DNA of 64,000 nucleotides, taken from positions 248,001-312,000 of the forward strand of contig JAJEKV010000252.1 in NCBI GenBank assembly GCA_021234155.1, given 5' to 3'. Position numbers and translations under genes: made by a program. The notes below the pieces were generated by a model, which was not told the origin of the DNA, ran no database searches, and saw only the letters and a list, made by a program, of their open reading frames with translations. Below, piece after piece: positions 42,580 to 53,790 of the stretch. This stretch comes from Isoetes taiwanensis (lineage: Eukaryota > Streptophyta > Lycopodiopsida > Isoetales > Isoetaceae). Each line of letters begins with the position of its first letter. Within the stretch, counting starts at the first letter, position 1.

Positions 42580-42881
42580 TGTTGGAATATGAAGGCCAAA
42601 TATATATTGATTCAAGAGAAAATACAACTGGGATATAGGCGTCTTGGGACTTCAAAGCGTATCGGACTTATCCAAAGGACTCGAAGAAGACAAAAAAGGC
42701 TGCTACAAGCGATGATTGACACAAGCGGACATCCGAACTTATAGCAAAAGTAAAACGCTAATCTAGGCATAAACAAAGCAATGACTCAAGCTAAAATTAG
42801 GTCTTGAAAGTCCTCCGTGATGTTGCCTGGAATACCTCCATGACATGTGCTGACGCTGCCTTCTATTTTTGTATCTCAACA
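42580..42881 (-). repeat. 5' LTR of the nested reverse Copia
   Basis: 302 bp. Carries fewer deaminated CpGs than its partner. The sequence after it (ACAGTTATGGGCCC on the minus strand) is not a clear initiator-Met site, so the primer is uncertain. Confidence 0.95.
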
Positions 42882-43185
42882 TAAAGTTGCTGATTGCTAT
42901 GAATTGGGTGATCTGGTCCAACTTAGTGATGATGATAAGAGGCTTCGTGCTGCGCGGAAGTTGGCCATGGAATGGGACCCCAAAAACTCCAAGAAGAGAT
43001 CCTCTGCTAATCCTTTGTTGTGTTTCATTTGTCAGAGACCGGATCATCGTGCGGCTGCTTGTCCTGCAAGACTTTTATTATCCTCTAGCCCCCAGCAGAT
43101 CAAACTACCAAATTTTAACCCAACCAATGCTTTGTTTTATAAACCTGGTTTTCCCGGCACGGGCCCATCTGTAGCTAACCCTTGA

Positions 43186-43983
43186 ATCGACATTATGAAT
43201 GTTGGTTGCTATTCATAGTTGTTTTTTGTTTAGTTGATAATTTGAGTGTGGTTTGCCTTGGTGCCCCTTGCTTGACGTTGAATTTCTTAGTTGCATGTGG
43301 CACATGTTTATGGGTGGCCTAGCTTGGTTAACGCACATTGGGTATTTCGTATTACCCTTTTTTTCATTTCAATTGGTTTTGCTTAGTCCCCTATCATTTT
43401 TTGTTGGCCCCCTTCATTTGGTATGGGGTTTCTACTTCGCCCATGTTGTATTCTTTGAGGTTGTGTGTTCCCCACGTTTGCTAGCCTAAGTGGCGTTAGG
43501 TGTTACACGTCTCTATTTGTATTGTCTCAATGTGAACGTTGCTTAATCGTCCCTCCTTGTGTGCATGGGGTTTGATAGAACGACCATTTTTGTAGTTATT
43601 CCTCTTCGAACGTTGCTTAGTCGTCCCTCCTTGTACGCATGGGGTTTTGCTGCATGGTGCCTAGTTTGTTTCCCTTGAGTCTGTTGGCCCGTCGCTCGGC
43701 CCATTATTCTTTGGTTGCCCTTTTGCATGGTCGCGTTATCTTTTGTTGGGTGCCCCCGTTTTGTTTGTCTTAGGGGTAGCAAGGTGTTCAGTCTCCCCTC
43801 GTTTGTTGGGTTCTCCTTGTTTGCGTGGGCCATGGGTCAGCTTTTGCCCTCCTTTGTTTTCACCCAGGCTATGCTTGGTTTTCGCACACATTGCTTGTTA
43901 GTCGTAGGTCGTCCTTTGTGTTGATTCCCAGGTTCTTTTTCTTTCCCCTATGTAGACCTCTTAAAAGTTAGGTTTTATTTTCT
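43186..43983 (+). other. Spacer between gag and pol of the PAT-like element
   Basis: T-rich, no conserved protein. A segment of about 40 bp (GAACGTTGCTTA(A/G)TCGTCCCTCC...CATGGGGTTT) is duplicated at about 43531-43572 and 43607-43648. Confidence 0.5.
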
Positions 43984-44019
43984 TTGTCTAACGCGGTAAT
44001 CACTTTGTCTTTTGTTGTT

Positions 44020-44830
44020 TTTTCAGAGCTTGGGGCTCCTCCCCCTACTACCTTTCGACATGCGGCACATTGCTTTGATTTTTGGCGGTCCTTTTGTACT
44101 GCTATGGTGTTAGATTGGATCCGGAATGGTTATTCTCTGCCTTGGCATTCTTCCCCTCCCCCCCACCCTTGGTCTAGCCCCAACCATCGGTCTGCTTTGC
44201 AAGAGGCTACTTTTGTCCGCTCTGCTATACAGGACTTGATCTCAGCTGGTTCTGCTATTGTTTCCGAGCACAAGCCTTTTTTCTGCTCGCCCCTGGGAGT
44301 GGTGCCCAAAGCCAACAACAAGATGCGTCTCATCCTCGACTTGCGCCATCTCAATACCTTTCTGGCTCAAACCTCCTTTTGCTATGAGACTATCAGTAGC
44401 ATAGCCTTGACCTTCCGACCGGGTGACCATCTTTTTACTTTAGATTTGCATTCGGGTTATCACCACATTGACATTAACCCTCAGTTTTGGACGTATTTGG
44501 GTTTCTCCTTTGATGGCTTCTTTTACATGTTCACATCCTTGCCTTTCGGCCTCTCCACCGCCTGCTTTGTGTTCACCAAAGTCATGCGTCAGCTCGTCAA
44601 GCGATGGCGGTCCATGAGTTTGCGCTGCATTCCTTATGTCGATGACTTCTTCTTCGCTTGTAGACCCTCCTCCTTTCTCGACCACCAGCGGCTAGTGCTT
44701 GCCGATTTTGAGTCGGCCGGTTTCATTGTTGCCCTTCATAAATGTCAGCTGCTACCTTCTCACGAGGCCAAGTTCTTAGGGTTTGTCGTCAATGCTCAGT
44801 CTGGTCTTCTCTCCATAGCTCCCTCAGTTT
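44020..44830 (+). pseudogene. PAT-like reverse transcriptase
   Basis: Open frame with KPFFCSPLGVVPKANNKMRL, ILDLRHLN (RT block 2), LFTLDLHSGYHHIDINPQFW (Asp block), SLPFGLSTACFVFTKVMR and the catalytic CIPYVDDFFFAC near 44635, then HKCQLLPSHEAKFLGFVV. This is the DIRS-type RT arrangement. The frame shifts near 44825 into RNase H. No ATG of certain use; it may be made by frameshift or internal start. Confidence 0.85.
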
Positions 44831-45900
44831 TTGGACCTTGCCCGCAGCCTTCGCGACAGCCACCTGGTCAAAGCTCGCAAACTCGCCTCTTTCTTGGGTA
44901 TGATCACCTTTCGGGCCATTTTGCAAGATCCTCTCCTTCCACCTGTTTGCTGCCCTGTCTGCCATTACCTCTTGGGAGCAGATGCTGCCTCTGTCCCATT
45001 TAGCTATGGCCGAGATCAGAGCTTGGGGTGATTGGTTTGACCTACTTAACTCTGCCCTTATTTGGGAGTCCTTTCACCCGGTGGTTTCCCTTTTTTATGA
45101 TGCTAGTGGCTCTGGCTGGGGTGCTTGGGTGTCCGAAGCTCGTGATCTTGCCAGTCTCTCGGGGCAGTTTACCCCTCTTGAACAATCTATGTCTTCCACC
45201 TTCCGCGAGCTGTCTTGCCTTTTCACTTTCTGAACCATCATGTCGCTTCCCTTCGGGGGCGATCTATCATAGCTTATGGCGATAATTTGAATGCTTTCTT
45301 TATCCTGTCTAGAGGTGGCTCCCCGGTCCCCAACCTACATCTGTTGTGTGTCAAGATTTTTTCCTTGTGCTTAAGACATCAGCTTGTCCTGAAACCGGCC
45401 TGGATACCCCGTACCCTAAACCAATGGGCAGATTACTTTTCCAAGCTTGAAGAGTACGATGATTATAGTTTGACGGACTTAGCCTTTTGCCTTCTTGAGT
45501 TTGCTTGGGGCCCTCATGATTGGGACCGCTTTGCGAACTTCGACAACCACCGTTTACCAAACTTTAATTGCTAGCATTTGCCACCTTGCTCGGCCTCCCC
45601 CCCAGATGCTTTTGCTCAAAACTGGCACGGCCTCAATAATTATTGCTTTCCCCCGCCCGCCTTGGTTTTTAAGGCCTTCAAGTTTGCTCTAGCATGCACT
45701 GCGGACGCTACCTTAGTCATCTTCCATTGGGAATCCGCTCCTTGGTGGCATGCCCTGCATGATGAATTTGGCAATTGGCATCCTGCTTTTGTTGATAGCT
45801 TGTACTTTCCCTCTGGTGGACATTTCTTACGGCCCGGGACTCGGTCAACCCTTCCATGTCGCAAGCCTTCAAGTCCTTTGATTGCGCTTCGTCTGGTGGC
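44831..45900 (+). pseudogene. PAT-like RNase H and conserved DIRS connector
   Basis: Three frames: an RT thumb/connection piece at 44831-44960, then SLFYDASGSGWGAWV (first Asp) with STFREL (Glu) at 45090-45215, then IAYGDNLNAFFIL (second Asp), PAWIPRTLNQWADYFSKLEE and DWDRFANFDNHRLPNF at 45260-45570. A further block NNYCFPPPALVFKAF and FHWESAPWWHAL (45630-45760) matches the DIRS connector before the recombinase. Frameshifts near 44960 and 45225 and a stop at 45572. Confidence 0.8.
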
Positions 45901-46988
45901 TTCTAACGGTGAGTTTCTTTTGTGTTTCAGATGTGTTCTCGTCTAATTTTTGGAGCTCGCTTGGTGATGGGGATGCTGAGCTTGTTGTCTTGAAAGAGGC
46001 CTTACAAGAGCGTCTGGCTGGGTCTCGTTCTATTAACACTTTGAAATCTTATGCACGGCCATGGTCAGAGTTCAAAAGTTGGTGCCTGTCCAAATACCTT
46101 GTTCCCCTACCTGCAGAACCCCTCTCTGTTTGCCTGTTCCTTACTCGTCTTTTAGCTACCTCCCCCTCACTCGCTGTGTTTCAGACGTCTATTGCTGCAA
46201 TTGCTTTCCATCATGCCTTGGCCGGCTTTCGCAAGCCCACTGACCACCCCCTTGTCGACCTCGTGCGAGACTCCGCCAAGCGTTCCTTAGCTGTCCGGGC
46301 GGCCAAGAAGAAGCCATTGCTGCCCCATTTGGTTAGGCGTGTCATGGATAAGTTCGCATCCCCTGCTGCCACCCTGCCCGATGTAATGAAATGTTGTGCC
46401 TTATTGGTCTTGTCCTTTGTTGCCTTTTTGCGTAGTGCCGAGCTGCTCGCCTTGCGTTGCGAGGAGATTCTCCTCCTTCCGTCCCACGCTAGCCTTTTTA
46501 TTAAGTCTTCCAAAACCGATCAGCATGGTATGGGGTCTTGGGTGTCCATTGCACGCCTGGGTTGTTTCTACTGTTCTGTGGGTCTCTTGGAGCGCCTTAT
46601 TGCTTTAGGGGATTTTAGTCGGATAGACGGCCCCCCTGGGGGGCACCTGTTTCGTGGTGTCCGCGTCTCTCCACATGGTGTGTCTATCCGCAAGAAGCCT
46701 GTCTCATATTCTACCCTGCGCTCTTGGTTCAAACTTTGCCTTGTCGCCATTGGTGAAGACCCTTCCTCCTTTGGTACCCATTCCGGACGTCGTGGCGGTG
46801 CCACCACAGCAGCTGCTTTGGATGTACCAGATCGCCTTTTGAAGGTCCATGGTCGTTGGCGTTCCGAGACCGCCAAGGATGGTTATGTCAATCCCTCCCT
46901 CCACCAGCAACTGTTAGTCTCTCGCTCTCTGGGCCTGGGTCGTGAGGATGCCCGCGCTATCTGCCGCCTATCCTCGGAGTTCCAGTAG
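45882..46988 (+). CDS. Tyrosine recombinase of the PAT-like element
   Basis: Intact 368-residue frame. An N-terminal SAM-like DNA-binding part begins near residue 45 (SRSINTLKSYARPWSEFKSW). The catalytic part has Arg184 in AFLRSAELLALR, His300-x-x-Arg in THSGRRGGATTAA, His323/Trp326 in VHGRWRS and the presumed nucleophile Tyr335 in AKDGYVN, the complete R-H-R-H/W-Y set. It integrates the circular DNA intermediate without target duplication. Start codon uncertain; the first 25 residues may not be translated. The B1 repeat lies 48 bp beyond the stop. Confidence 0.9.
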   Translation: MRFVWWLLTVSFFCVSDVFSSNFWSSLGDGDAELVVLKEALQERLAGSRSINTLKSYARPWSEFKSWCLSKYLVPLPAEPLSVCLFLTRLLATSPSLAVFQTSIAAIAFHHALAGFRKPTDHPLVDLVRDSAKRSLAVRAAKKKPLLPHLVRRVMDKFASPAATLPDVMKCCALLVLSFVAFLRSAELLALRCEEILLLPSHASLFIKSSKTDQHGMGSWVSIARLGCFYCSVGLLERLIALGDFSRIDGPPGGHLFRGVRVSPHGVSIRKKPVSYSTLRSWFKLCLVAIGEDPSSFGTHSGRRGGATTAAALDVPDRLLKVHGRWRSETAKDGYVNPSLHQQLLVSRSLGLGREDARAICRLSSEFQ

Positions 46989-47035
46989 CACTTCTCTTGT
47001 TCGGTATGAGTCACCTCTTTCTCCTGCCTCTTTTT

Positions 47036-47226
47036 TCAGCTTGGTGTTGTGTGTGTGCAACTAGGCTCTAGAAGTACGATTTATCTGCGTTTTGAGATAA
47101 GCAGATAAATCCGCTTCTTGAGTCTAGTTGAGGTGTCTTCCCCCCTTCGTGTATTTATATCATACCCCCTCTTGGTTTTCCCCATCAGCCATCTTAGAGC
47201 GTCTCTCCCTTCGTCGCCTCCTCTTC
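47036..47226 (+). repeat. B1-A2 junction of the PAT-like element
   Basis: B1 (AGCTTGGTGTTGTGTGTGTG...GGCTCTAGAA) runs directly into A2 (AAGTACGATTTATC...), sharing the AA. B1-A2 is expected to reproduce the junction of the circular DNA intermediate. Confidence 0.9.
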
Positions 47227-47724
47227 CCCCCCTCCCCACCCCTCTCCTAGTTGTAGCCGGGTGTCTGTTTGTCCCTCCGCTGCCCGGTTCTCTTTAGGCG
47301 CCTTTGGTGTGGCGTATGGTAACCCTCGTGCTTCGTTTGCGGTGTGTTAGCCCTTGTGCTAGTTTGTCGTGTTCCATTTTTTTGATGGTGGTCCCCGATG
47401 GTTGCAGTAGCCCTGGTTTGGTGTGCTCTCATGCACCACGGTTGGTATGTGGGGTTTATTTGTCCCTTTGTTTTGCAGGTTGCCAGTAGCGGCCCTTGGA
47501 GTTCCTCTACGTGCCTTTGGTCCGGGAGCACCGCGCTTGGCCCCTCGTGCTGTGGGAGTTTGTTTCGTCCGGTTGGACATTATGCTTTGGATTTCCCTTG
47601 TTGTTCCCTATGCTTGTTCGCCCAACAAAGCTGGTCGGCTTGAGGGTTGTCTTTTTATTTTGCAAAACTTGTACCTTTTGTATTTTGGAATAAGGAGAGA
47701 TGCCTAGTGGCTCATTCATTCATT

Positions 47725-47762
47725 CAGCTTGGTGTTGTGTGTGTGCAACTAGGCTCTAGAAA
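47725..47762 (+). repeat. B2 repeat, right end of the PAT-like element
   Basis: A 38-bp copy of B1 ending GGCTCTAGAA at 47762, then flanking DNA. The 47227-47724 interval between A2 and B2 shows no gene. Confidence 0.9.
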
Positions 47763-48476
47763 GATTCTCAAATCAAAGTTGCATGCAACATCTTATAGTC
47801 AAGAAAATAATGTGCGCTTACATTTGCCAAGCCATAGGAAAGACATCAAGGGTTACAAGATAACGTGCTACAACAAGTTAAACAAGAAGCAAACAAGCCA
47901 ACAGAAAAGATCCAAAAATGCAAGATGCTAAGACATGACGACATATTGTAGTTAACTGCAGATATGTCTGGCATGCCATGTATTCCAGGCCAAGGAAAAC
48001 TATGTCTAAATGTATGTAATCATTATATGTTATCAAGCATGGTTTTTTCTACACATCATAAGGTGCAAAGAGTAAGTACCTCATTCTGATATTTGAACAG
48101 ATTGCCATTGCATGCATCATCTATGGTGAGACAATGGCTATAACAGATATTTAGAAAAAACTTTTAATTAAATCCATAACTTATGTCATGCCATAACCAA
48201 TTCTATCACCTTTTCAATCTGTAAGTGACAATAAGAAATATATATATTATATGCACATCCATAAAATGAAAAAGGCATGTAATTACATTATTGTGGTTGA
48301 GTTCATGATATTGTTCGATTTGCTCAACACAGATTATATAAGACCTATAATATATTCATTATTTAAGTTGTCTATAGTCAACCATTACCTGTAGATACAA
48401 ATAATAAATAAAACAACAAAGTTAAGCTTAGTTCACATCATGTAAGGAATTAACTCATCCCTTTTTTTTTTTTTTT
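47763..48476. other. Non-coding flank, repeat copy then AT-rich sequence and poly(T)
   Basis: 47763-47840 is the right copy of the flanking repeat (see 36079-36180). The rest is AT-rich with no gene. It ends in a 22-base T tract (48461-48482) that borders the duplicated unit. Confidence 0.6.
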
Positions 48477-50766
48477 TTTTTTATAATGTAATGTAATAGC
48501 TAACCAAACACACTTGGTCCTCTTTGATAGATTGCGTAGCCATTTTATCTATGGTATCTTGCCTATTATATTAAACATTTCTGAAATTAAGATAGATAGA
48601 GTCATTCAAGATAGGCTTATGGCACATCTTTTCTCCTAATCCAACATGTGTTCGTTAATATTCTTAGAAATGCTTTGTGCTTTATCTTCTCGTTTCTAAC
48701 ACTAGATTCCCCTATTTCTATTTGAGCACTATCTTGACGGTATATTTTCAGGAGGATATCATGGATTCCGTATGTTCAATTTAATAGATGGAGACAAACA
48801 TGTGTCATCTTCATACAGCCCCTTATGGTTCTTGACCATGGAAATGCAAATTTCAAATGCAGGATTTTTTTTTACGTTGCAAATAAAATGCGATTTGCTG
48901 TTGTATCTTTCATACTACATTTGTTAATATTTTGTGCCACGACTAGGTTTAGGGCTTGAACAAACGGCCCGATCACTGCCAGATCAGATCACAGCGGAAG
49001 CAGCCCTAACAGAATCGGCGTTTTTGGCATTGTATCTTTCATACTACATTTGTTAACATTTTGTGCTACGACTAGGTTTAGGGCTTGAACAAACGGCCCG
49101 ATCACTGCCAGATCAGATCACAGCGGAAGCAGCCCTAACAAAATCGGCGTATTTGGCATTGTTGCCTCATGATTTTTATAGCATTGAGGCCTCGTGATTT
49201 AGACAAGCCGCTCACATGTTCATTTCACTCTATATTCTCTCGATTGCAAGTCCCAAATCGCCTCCGCTTTCTGTGCAAATATTCGAAAGAGGTGGAAGGG
49301 TTTGTTAGCTCTACTGATATTGAAGGCACAGGTAGCTCTGCCGAATTCCCTATTGGTTTAGTGACTAAAGAAGTGCCAGGTCCAGATCCATCTGAAATCC
49401 CTCCTTAAGTGGTCATTTCCAAGAGTACATATGCTGAAGATTACAAAATCATGGCCTACAAGACGGATCAGGTTCTTTATTATTATTTTAAAGTTGATCT
49501 AGTCACCTTAGAATGTAGACTCCATTTTTGCTTTGGGCCATTACACGAATCAGTTATTTCACACTTCGTTGTCTTATAAATGTTTAATAGAGTCCTCAAT
49601 GTATCTGTACCCTGATCCGTATTTTTTGCTGTGTTCCTTGTATAAATAGTAGATCCACTATTTTGCTGGCCATTTCAGGATCTGCATGCTCATTCAAACA
49701 GTTGCCAGTTCTAGAAATAACTTGATTTGGTTGACTGCGCCAATGTTACATGAATTGTGCCACCGCCATAGGCTGATTCTAATTTACATGTTGTTGCCAT
49801 GATATTTAACTTCGCATTTTCCTATCTTCTACATTTAACTCGTTAGAGTTCTCCATGGGCTTACTTCTTGCTAGCTGCTACCTTATTTCTGTACCGTTAT
49901 AGCTTATTCTGCTGTAAATTTAGACTGTGGCTTATTATTTCTTACCCTATGATAATCATGCTTGATGTGGTGCTTGATGTTTTTCTTGACTTATATATTG
50001 ACGAAAGTGCTCTTTATGCAATAGTGAAGGGCGATAAGACTGTTGCATTTCTTTAGCATATTAATTTTAACTGCAATTTTGGTTAAAGGTGAAGGGCGTT
50101 AAGCCGGATAGGTTCATTGCTTACCTGTTGTGACTTGAGCTTTTACCCATTAGGCTAACTGTCTCTTGGTTTCACTGCAGGTAACCAAACTTATCCCTCC
50201 TTGTGGTGTTCTTGTGGTTAATGATTGAGCAATACCACTGCTCAAATCCTCGTGGTTTCTATTTGGTGATACCTACAAACTTGGATTTTATTTTTATGTC
50301 ATATCTACCTTTGTTTTATGAGATCAAACTGTCCAAAAAATATGTCGTCTATATTGACTTATATGATGATATTTTCGAAATCTAGACCTCTTTGTTCATA
50401 AAGGCAAGTGGAAGTTATGACTTCCGTGAGAAGTATAAAATGTCCTAGCTTTGCCTATCCAAAACTGAATTTAATTTCTCTGTTCATAAGGGCAGGATGT
50501 AAATATGAGGTATATTTAAATGATCTTATTTCTATTCCTCTTAAACAGTCTTTTACGTTAATGTTACTTGGGGAGTCCATTTCCCAAAATGTCTTTATTT
50601 TCTATTTTCTGTTTTTACTGATTCTAATCAAGGCTTAGATTTGATGTACACCTAGTCATTTCTAAGGCTGCATTTTCAAAGACTTTTAGTTCCAACCGGG
50701 GCTATTTGTCTTAGGTCTGATTAACTGTCTTTTAGGCAAAAAAATCAGACTGGGAGGTTTTTTAAT
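48477..50766. repeat. Left copy of a 2.3-kb direct duplication
   Basis: Starts TTTTTTATAATGTAATG and ends CAGACTGGGAGGTTTTTT. Matches 51513-53796 at an offset of 3033-3036 with few differences. Inside, a segment of about 125 bp (CTACGACTAGGTTTAGGGC...TTTGGCATTG) is itself tandemly doubled at 48935-49160. No convincing gene; small ORFs are shared by both copies and lack motifs. Confidence 0.9.
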
Positions 50767-51512
50767 GTTACTCCAGTTCCAGGGTTTAACTCCGGACCTT
50801 GGTTAGAATCTGGGTGTTTCTTTATTTCATCTGCAATTTTTTCTTCTTTAACTAACTCTTACTATTTTTTACAGAATTTTCAAGCTGTTGAGACATCAAT
50901 AATATATGGATTATGACGGATCTGATTTTTCTAAAGTACAACATCTATGGTATGGTCGTGTCCATACTGAATTCCAGAATTAAGAGGTTCGTCATGCAAC
51001 GGGGTATGTATCTACACTCACAAGTCAATGTAAATTCACAAGTTCTATTTGTATCAATGAGATGTTGAACTTACTGAACTCAAAGTTAACTTAAAGTTAA
51101 CATACGTTCCACTAGCCGTGGGTTTTTATGGAAAGAGTTTTTCCATGGCTGGGTGTGTATCATAAAAAAACTTTTACACTATCTACAACAGCTAAAGATA
51201 TTTATGTGATGATTCTAGCATTCTGCCACAACGGGTTTTGTAGAATGGACATAATCAGAATTGTGCTCAGTACTTTGAGAGTGAACAGGTTTCCAGGATA
51301 TCCATTGGACATTGGTCTTATGACCAAAACACTTCAAAGAATTTTGTAAGTTTTTCCTTGTTATTACCAATTTCTTAAGAGTAGATATGTACGGGTAGGG
51401 TAGGGTTCCTGTGTTACAACAGGGCCCTACTCTCCCTGTTGTACCTAGTTGTTCACTCTTTTTGAGTGAATAATAACAGGTTCTCCCTCCATTCCGTGGT
51501 AGGAGGAAGGAT
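50767..51512. other. Unique spacer between the two duplicated units
   Basis: Contains an acceptor-like TTTTTTACAG at about 50873 followed by short open sequence, and a 73-residue ORF (51128-51349) without recognised motif. It ends with a possible inverted repeat (CTGTTGTAC near 51448). Confidence 0.4.
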
Positions 51513-53790
51513 TTTTTTATAATGTAATGTAATAGCTAACCAAACACACTTGGTCCTCTTTGATAGATTGCGTAGCCATTTTATCTATGGTATCTTGCCT
51601 ATTATATTAAACATTTCTGAAATTAAGATAGATAGAGTCATTCAAGATAGGCTTATGGCACATCTTTTCTCCTAATCCAACATGTGTTCGTTAATATTCT
51701 TAGAAATGCTTTGTGCTTTATCTTCTCGTTTCTAACACTAGATTCCCCTATTTCTATTTGAGCACTATCTTGACGGTATATTTTCAGGAGGATATCATGG
51801 ATTCCGTATGTTCAATTTAATAGATGGAGACAAACATGTGTCATCTTCATACAGCCCCTTATGGTTCTTGACCATGGAAATGCAAATTTCAAATGCAGGA
51901 TTCTTTTTTACGTTGCAAATAAAATGCGATTTGCTGTTGTATCTTTCATACTACATTTGTTAATATTTTGTGCTACGACTAGGTTTAGGGCTTGAACAAA
52001 CGGCCCGATCACTACCGATCGGATCACGGCCGAAGCGACCCTAATGTAATCGGCATTTTGGCATTGTATCTTTCATACTACATTTGTTAACATTTTGTGC
52101 TACGACTAGGTTTAGGGCTTGAACAAACGGCCCGATCACTGCCAGATCAGATCACAGCGGAAGCAGCCCTAACAAAATCGGCGTATTTGGCATTGTTGCC
52201 TCATGATTTTTACAGATTGAGGCCTCAGTATTTAGACAAGCCGCTCACATGTTCATTTCACTCTATATTCTCTGATTGCAAGTCCCAAATCTGCTCCTGC
52301 TACAGGCAAATATTCGAAAGAGGTGGAAGGGTTTGTTAGCTCTACTGATATTGAAGGCACAGGTAGCTCTGCCGAATTCCCTATTGGTTTAGTGACTAAA
52401 GAAGTGCCAGGTCCAGATCCATCTGAAATCCCTCCTTAAGTGGTCATTTCCAAGAGTACATATGCTGAAGATTACAAAATCATGGCCTACAAGACGGATC
52501 AGGTTCTTTATTATTATTTTAAAGTTGATCTAGTCACCTTAGAATGTAGACTCCATTTTTGCTTTGGGCCATTACACGAATCAGTTATTTCACACTTCGT
52601 TGTCTTATAAATGTTTAATAGAGTCCTCAATGTATCTGTACCCTGATCCGTATTTTTTGCTGTGTTCCTTGTATAAATAGTAGATCCACTATTTTGCTGG
52701 CCATTTCAGGATCTGCATGCTCATTCAAACAGTTGCCAGTTCTAGAAATAACTTGATTTCTTTGAAGGCGTGCCAATGCTACATGAATTGTGCCACCGCC
52801 ATAGGCTGATTCTAATTTACATGTTGTTGCCATGATATTTAACTTCGCATTTTCCTATCTTCTACATTTAACTCGTTAGAGTTCTCCATGGGCTTACTTC
52901 TTGCTAGCTGCTACCTTATTTCTGTACCGTTATAGCTTATTCTGCTGTAAATTTAGACTGTGGCTTATTATTTCTTACCCTATGATAATCATGCTTGATG
53001 TGGTGCTTGATGTTTTTCTTGACTTATATATTGTGACGAGTGCTCTTTATGCAATAGTGAAGGGCGATAAGACTGTTGCATTTCTTTAGCATATTAATTT
53101 TAACTGCAATTTTGGTTAAAGGTGAAGGGCGTTAAGCCGGATAGGTTCATTGCTTACCTGTTGTGACTTGAGCTTTTACCCATTAGGCTAACTGTCTCTT
53201 GGTTTCACTGCAGGTAACCGAACTTATCCCTCCTTGTGGTGTTCTTTTGGTTAATGATTGAGCAATACCACTGCTCAAATCCTCGTGGTTTCTATTTGGT
53301 GATACCTACAAACTTGGATTTTATTTTTATGTCATATCTACCTTTGTTTTATGAGATCAAACTGTCCAAAAAATATGTCGTCTATATTGACTTATATGAT
53401 GATATTTTCGAAATCTAGACCTCTTTGTTCATAAAGGCAAGTGGAAGTTATGACTTCCGTGAGAAGTATAAAATGTCCTAGCTTTGCCTATCCAAAACTG
53501 AATTTAATTTCTCTGTTCATAAGGGCAGGATGTAAATATGAGGTATATTTAAATGATCTTATTTCTATTCCTCTTAAACAGTCTTTTACGTTAATGTTAC
53601 TTGGGGAGTCCATTTCCCAAAATGTCTTTATTTTCTATTTTCTGTTTTTACTGATTCTAATCAAGGCTTAGATTTGATGTACACCTAGTCATTTCTAAGG
53701 CTGCATTTTCAAAGACTTTTAGTTCCAACCGGGGCTATTTGTCTTAGGTCTGATTAACTGTCTTTTAGGCAAAAAAATCAGACTGGGAGG
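51513..53790. repeat. Right copy of the 2.3-kb direct duplication
   Basis: Its homology with the left copy ends exactly where the poly(T) of the minus-strand LINE begins (53791). The internal doubled segment is at 51935-52190, its first copy strongly diverged by CG-type changes. Confidence 0.9.

Larger units (their letters stand above)
38089..42886 (-). mobile_element. Copia element in reverse orientation, nested in PAT-like gag, TSD TAAAG
   Basis: LTRs 38094-38394 and 42580-42881 both read TGTTGGAATATG...TATCTCAACA on the plus strand. TSD TAAAG at 38089-38093 and 42882-42886. A purine-rich tract (GAGTGGGGG on the minus strand) adjoins the left LTR, as expected for the 3' side. LTRs differ by many CG-to-TG/CA changes and small indels, so it is older than the Copia at 20186. 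Coding sequence is on the minus strand. Confidence 0.95.
37627..43185 (+). pseudogene. PAT-like gag, split by the nested Copia
   Basis: An ATG at 37627 starts a frame that shifts near 37700-37740 into a 160-residue block with heptads (YLAELEAKISALQEDVERKS) and FEGNMKQFDFLNEVEDVF. At 38093 the Copia interrupts; removing it and one TAAAG joins GSK to VADCYELGDLVQL in frame. The C-terminus has a zinc knuckle CFICQRPDHRAAAC (CX2CX4HX4C) near 43025 and ends at 43185. This is the nucleocapsid-like protein. Two lesions only (frameshift, insertion). Confidence 0.8.
36189..47762 (+). mobile_element. PAT-like (DIRS-order) tyrosine-recombinase retrotransposon with split direct repeats
   Basis: Structure A1-gag-RT-RH-YR-B1-A2-B2. 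A1 (36189-36343) matches A2 (47072-47226) with about two mismatches over 155 bp; B1 (about 47036-47073) matches B2 (about 47725-47762) over 38 bp ending GGCTCTAGAA. Split direct repeats, a gag with zinc knuckle, no integrase and a tyrosine recombinase are the PAT/Ngaro arrangement within DIRS. Without the nested Copia (38094-42886) the element is about 6.8 kb. No TSD is expected and none is seen. RNase H has frameshifts but the recombinase is intact. Confidence 0.9.

Noticed and set aside
38094-42881. Repeated CAG/CTG versus CG discrepancies between repeat copies (also 51961-52060, 55405-55920), suspected base-calling artefact
   Set aside because: Most are CG to TG or CA changes, the normal decay of methylated CpG in plant transposons. 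Some nearby indels remain unexplained but do not require an artefact.
45925-45952. GTGAGT...CAG mini-intron just before the recombinase
   Set aside because: It would be under 30 bp, too short for a plant intron, and the frame is open through it.
49868-50638. Three small ORFs repeated at 52901-53671 as conserved genes
   Set aside because: They are identical because the whole 2.3-kb segment is duplicated; non-coding sequence is equally conserved.
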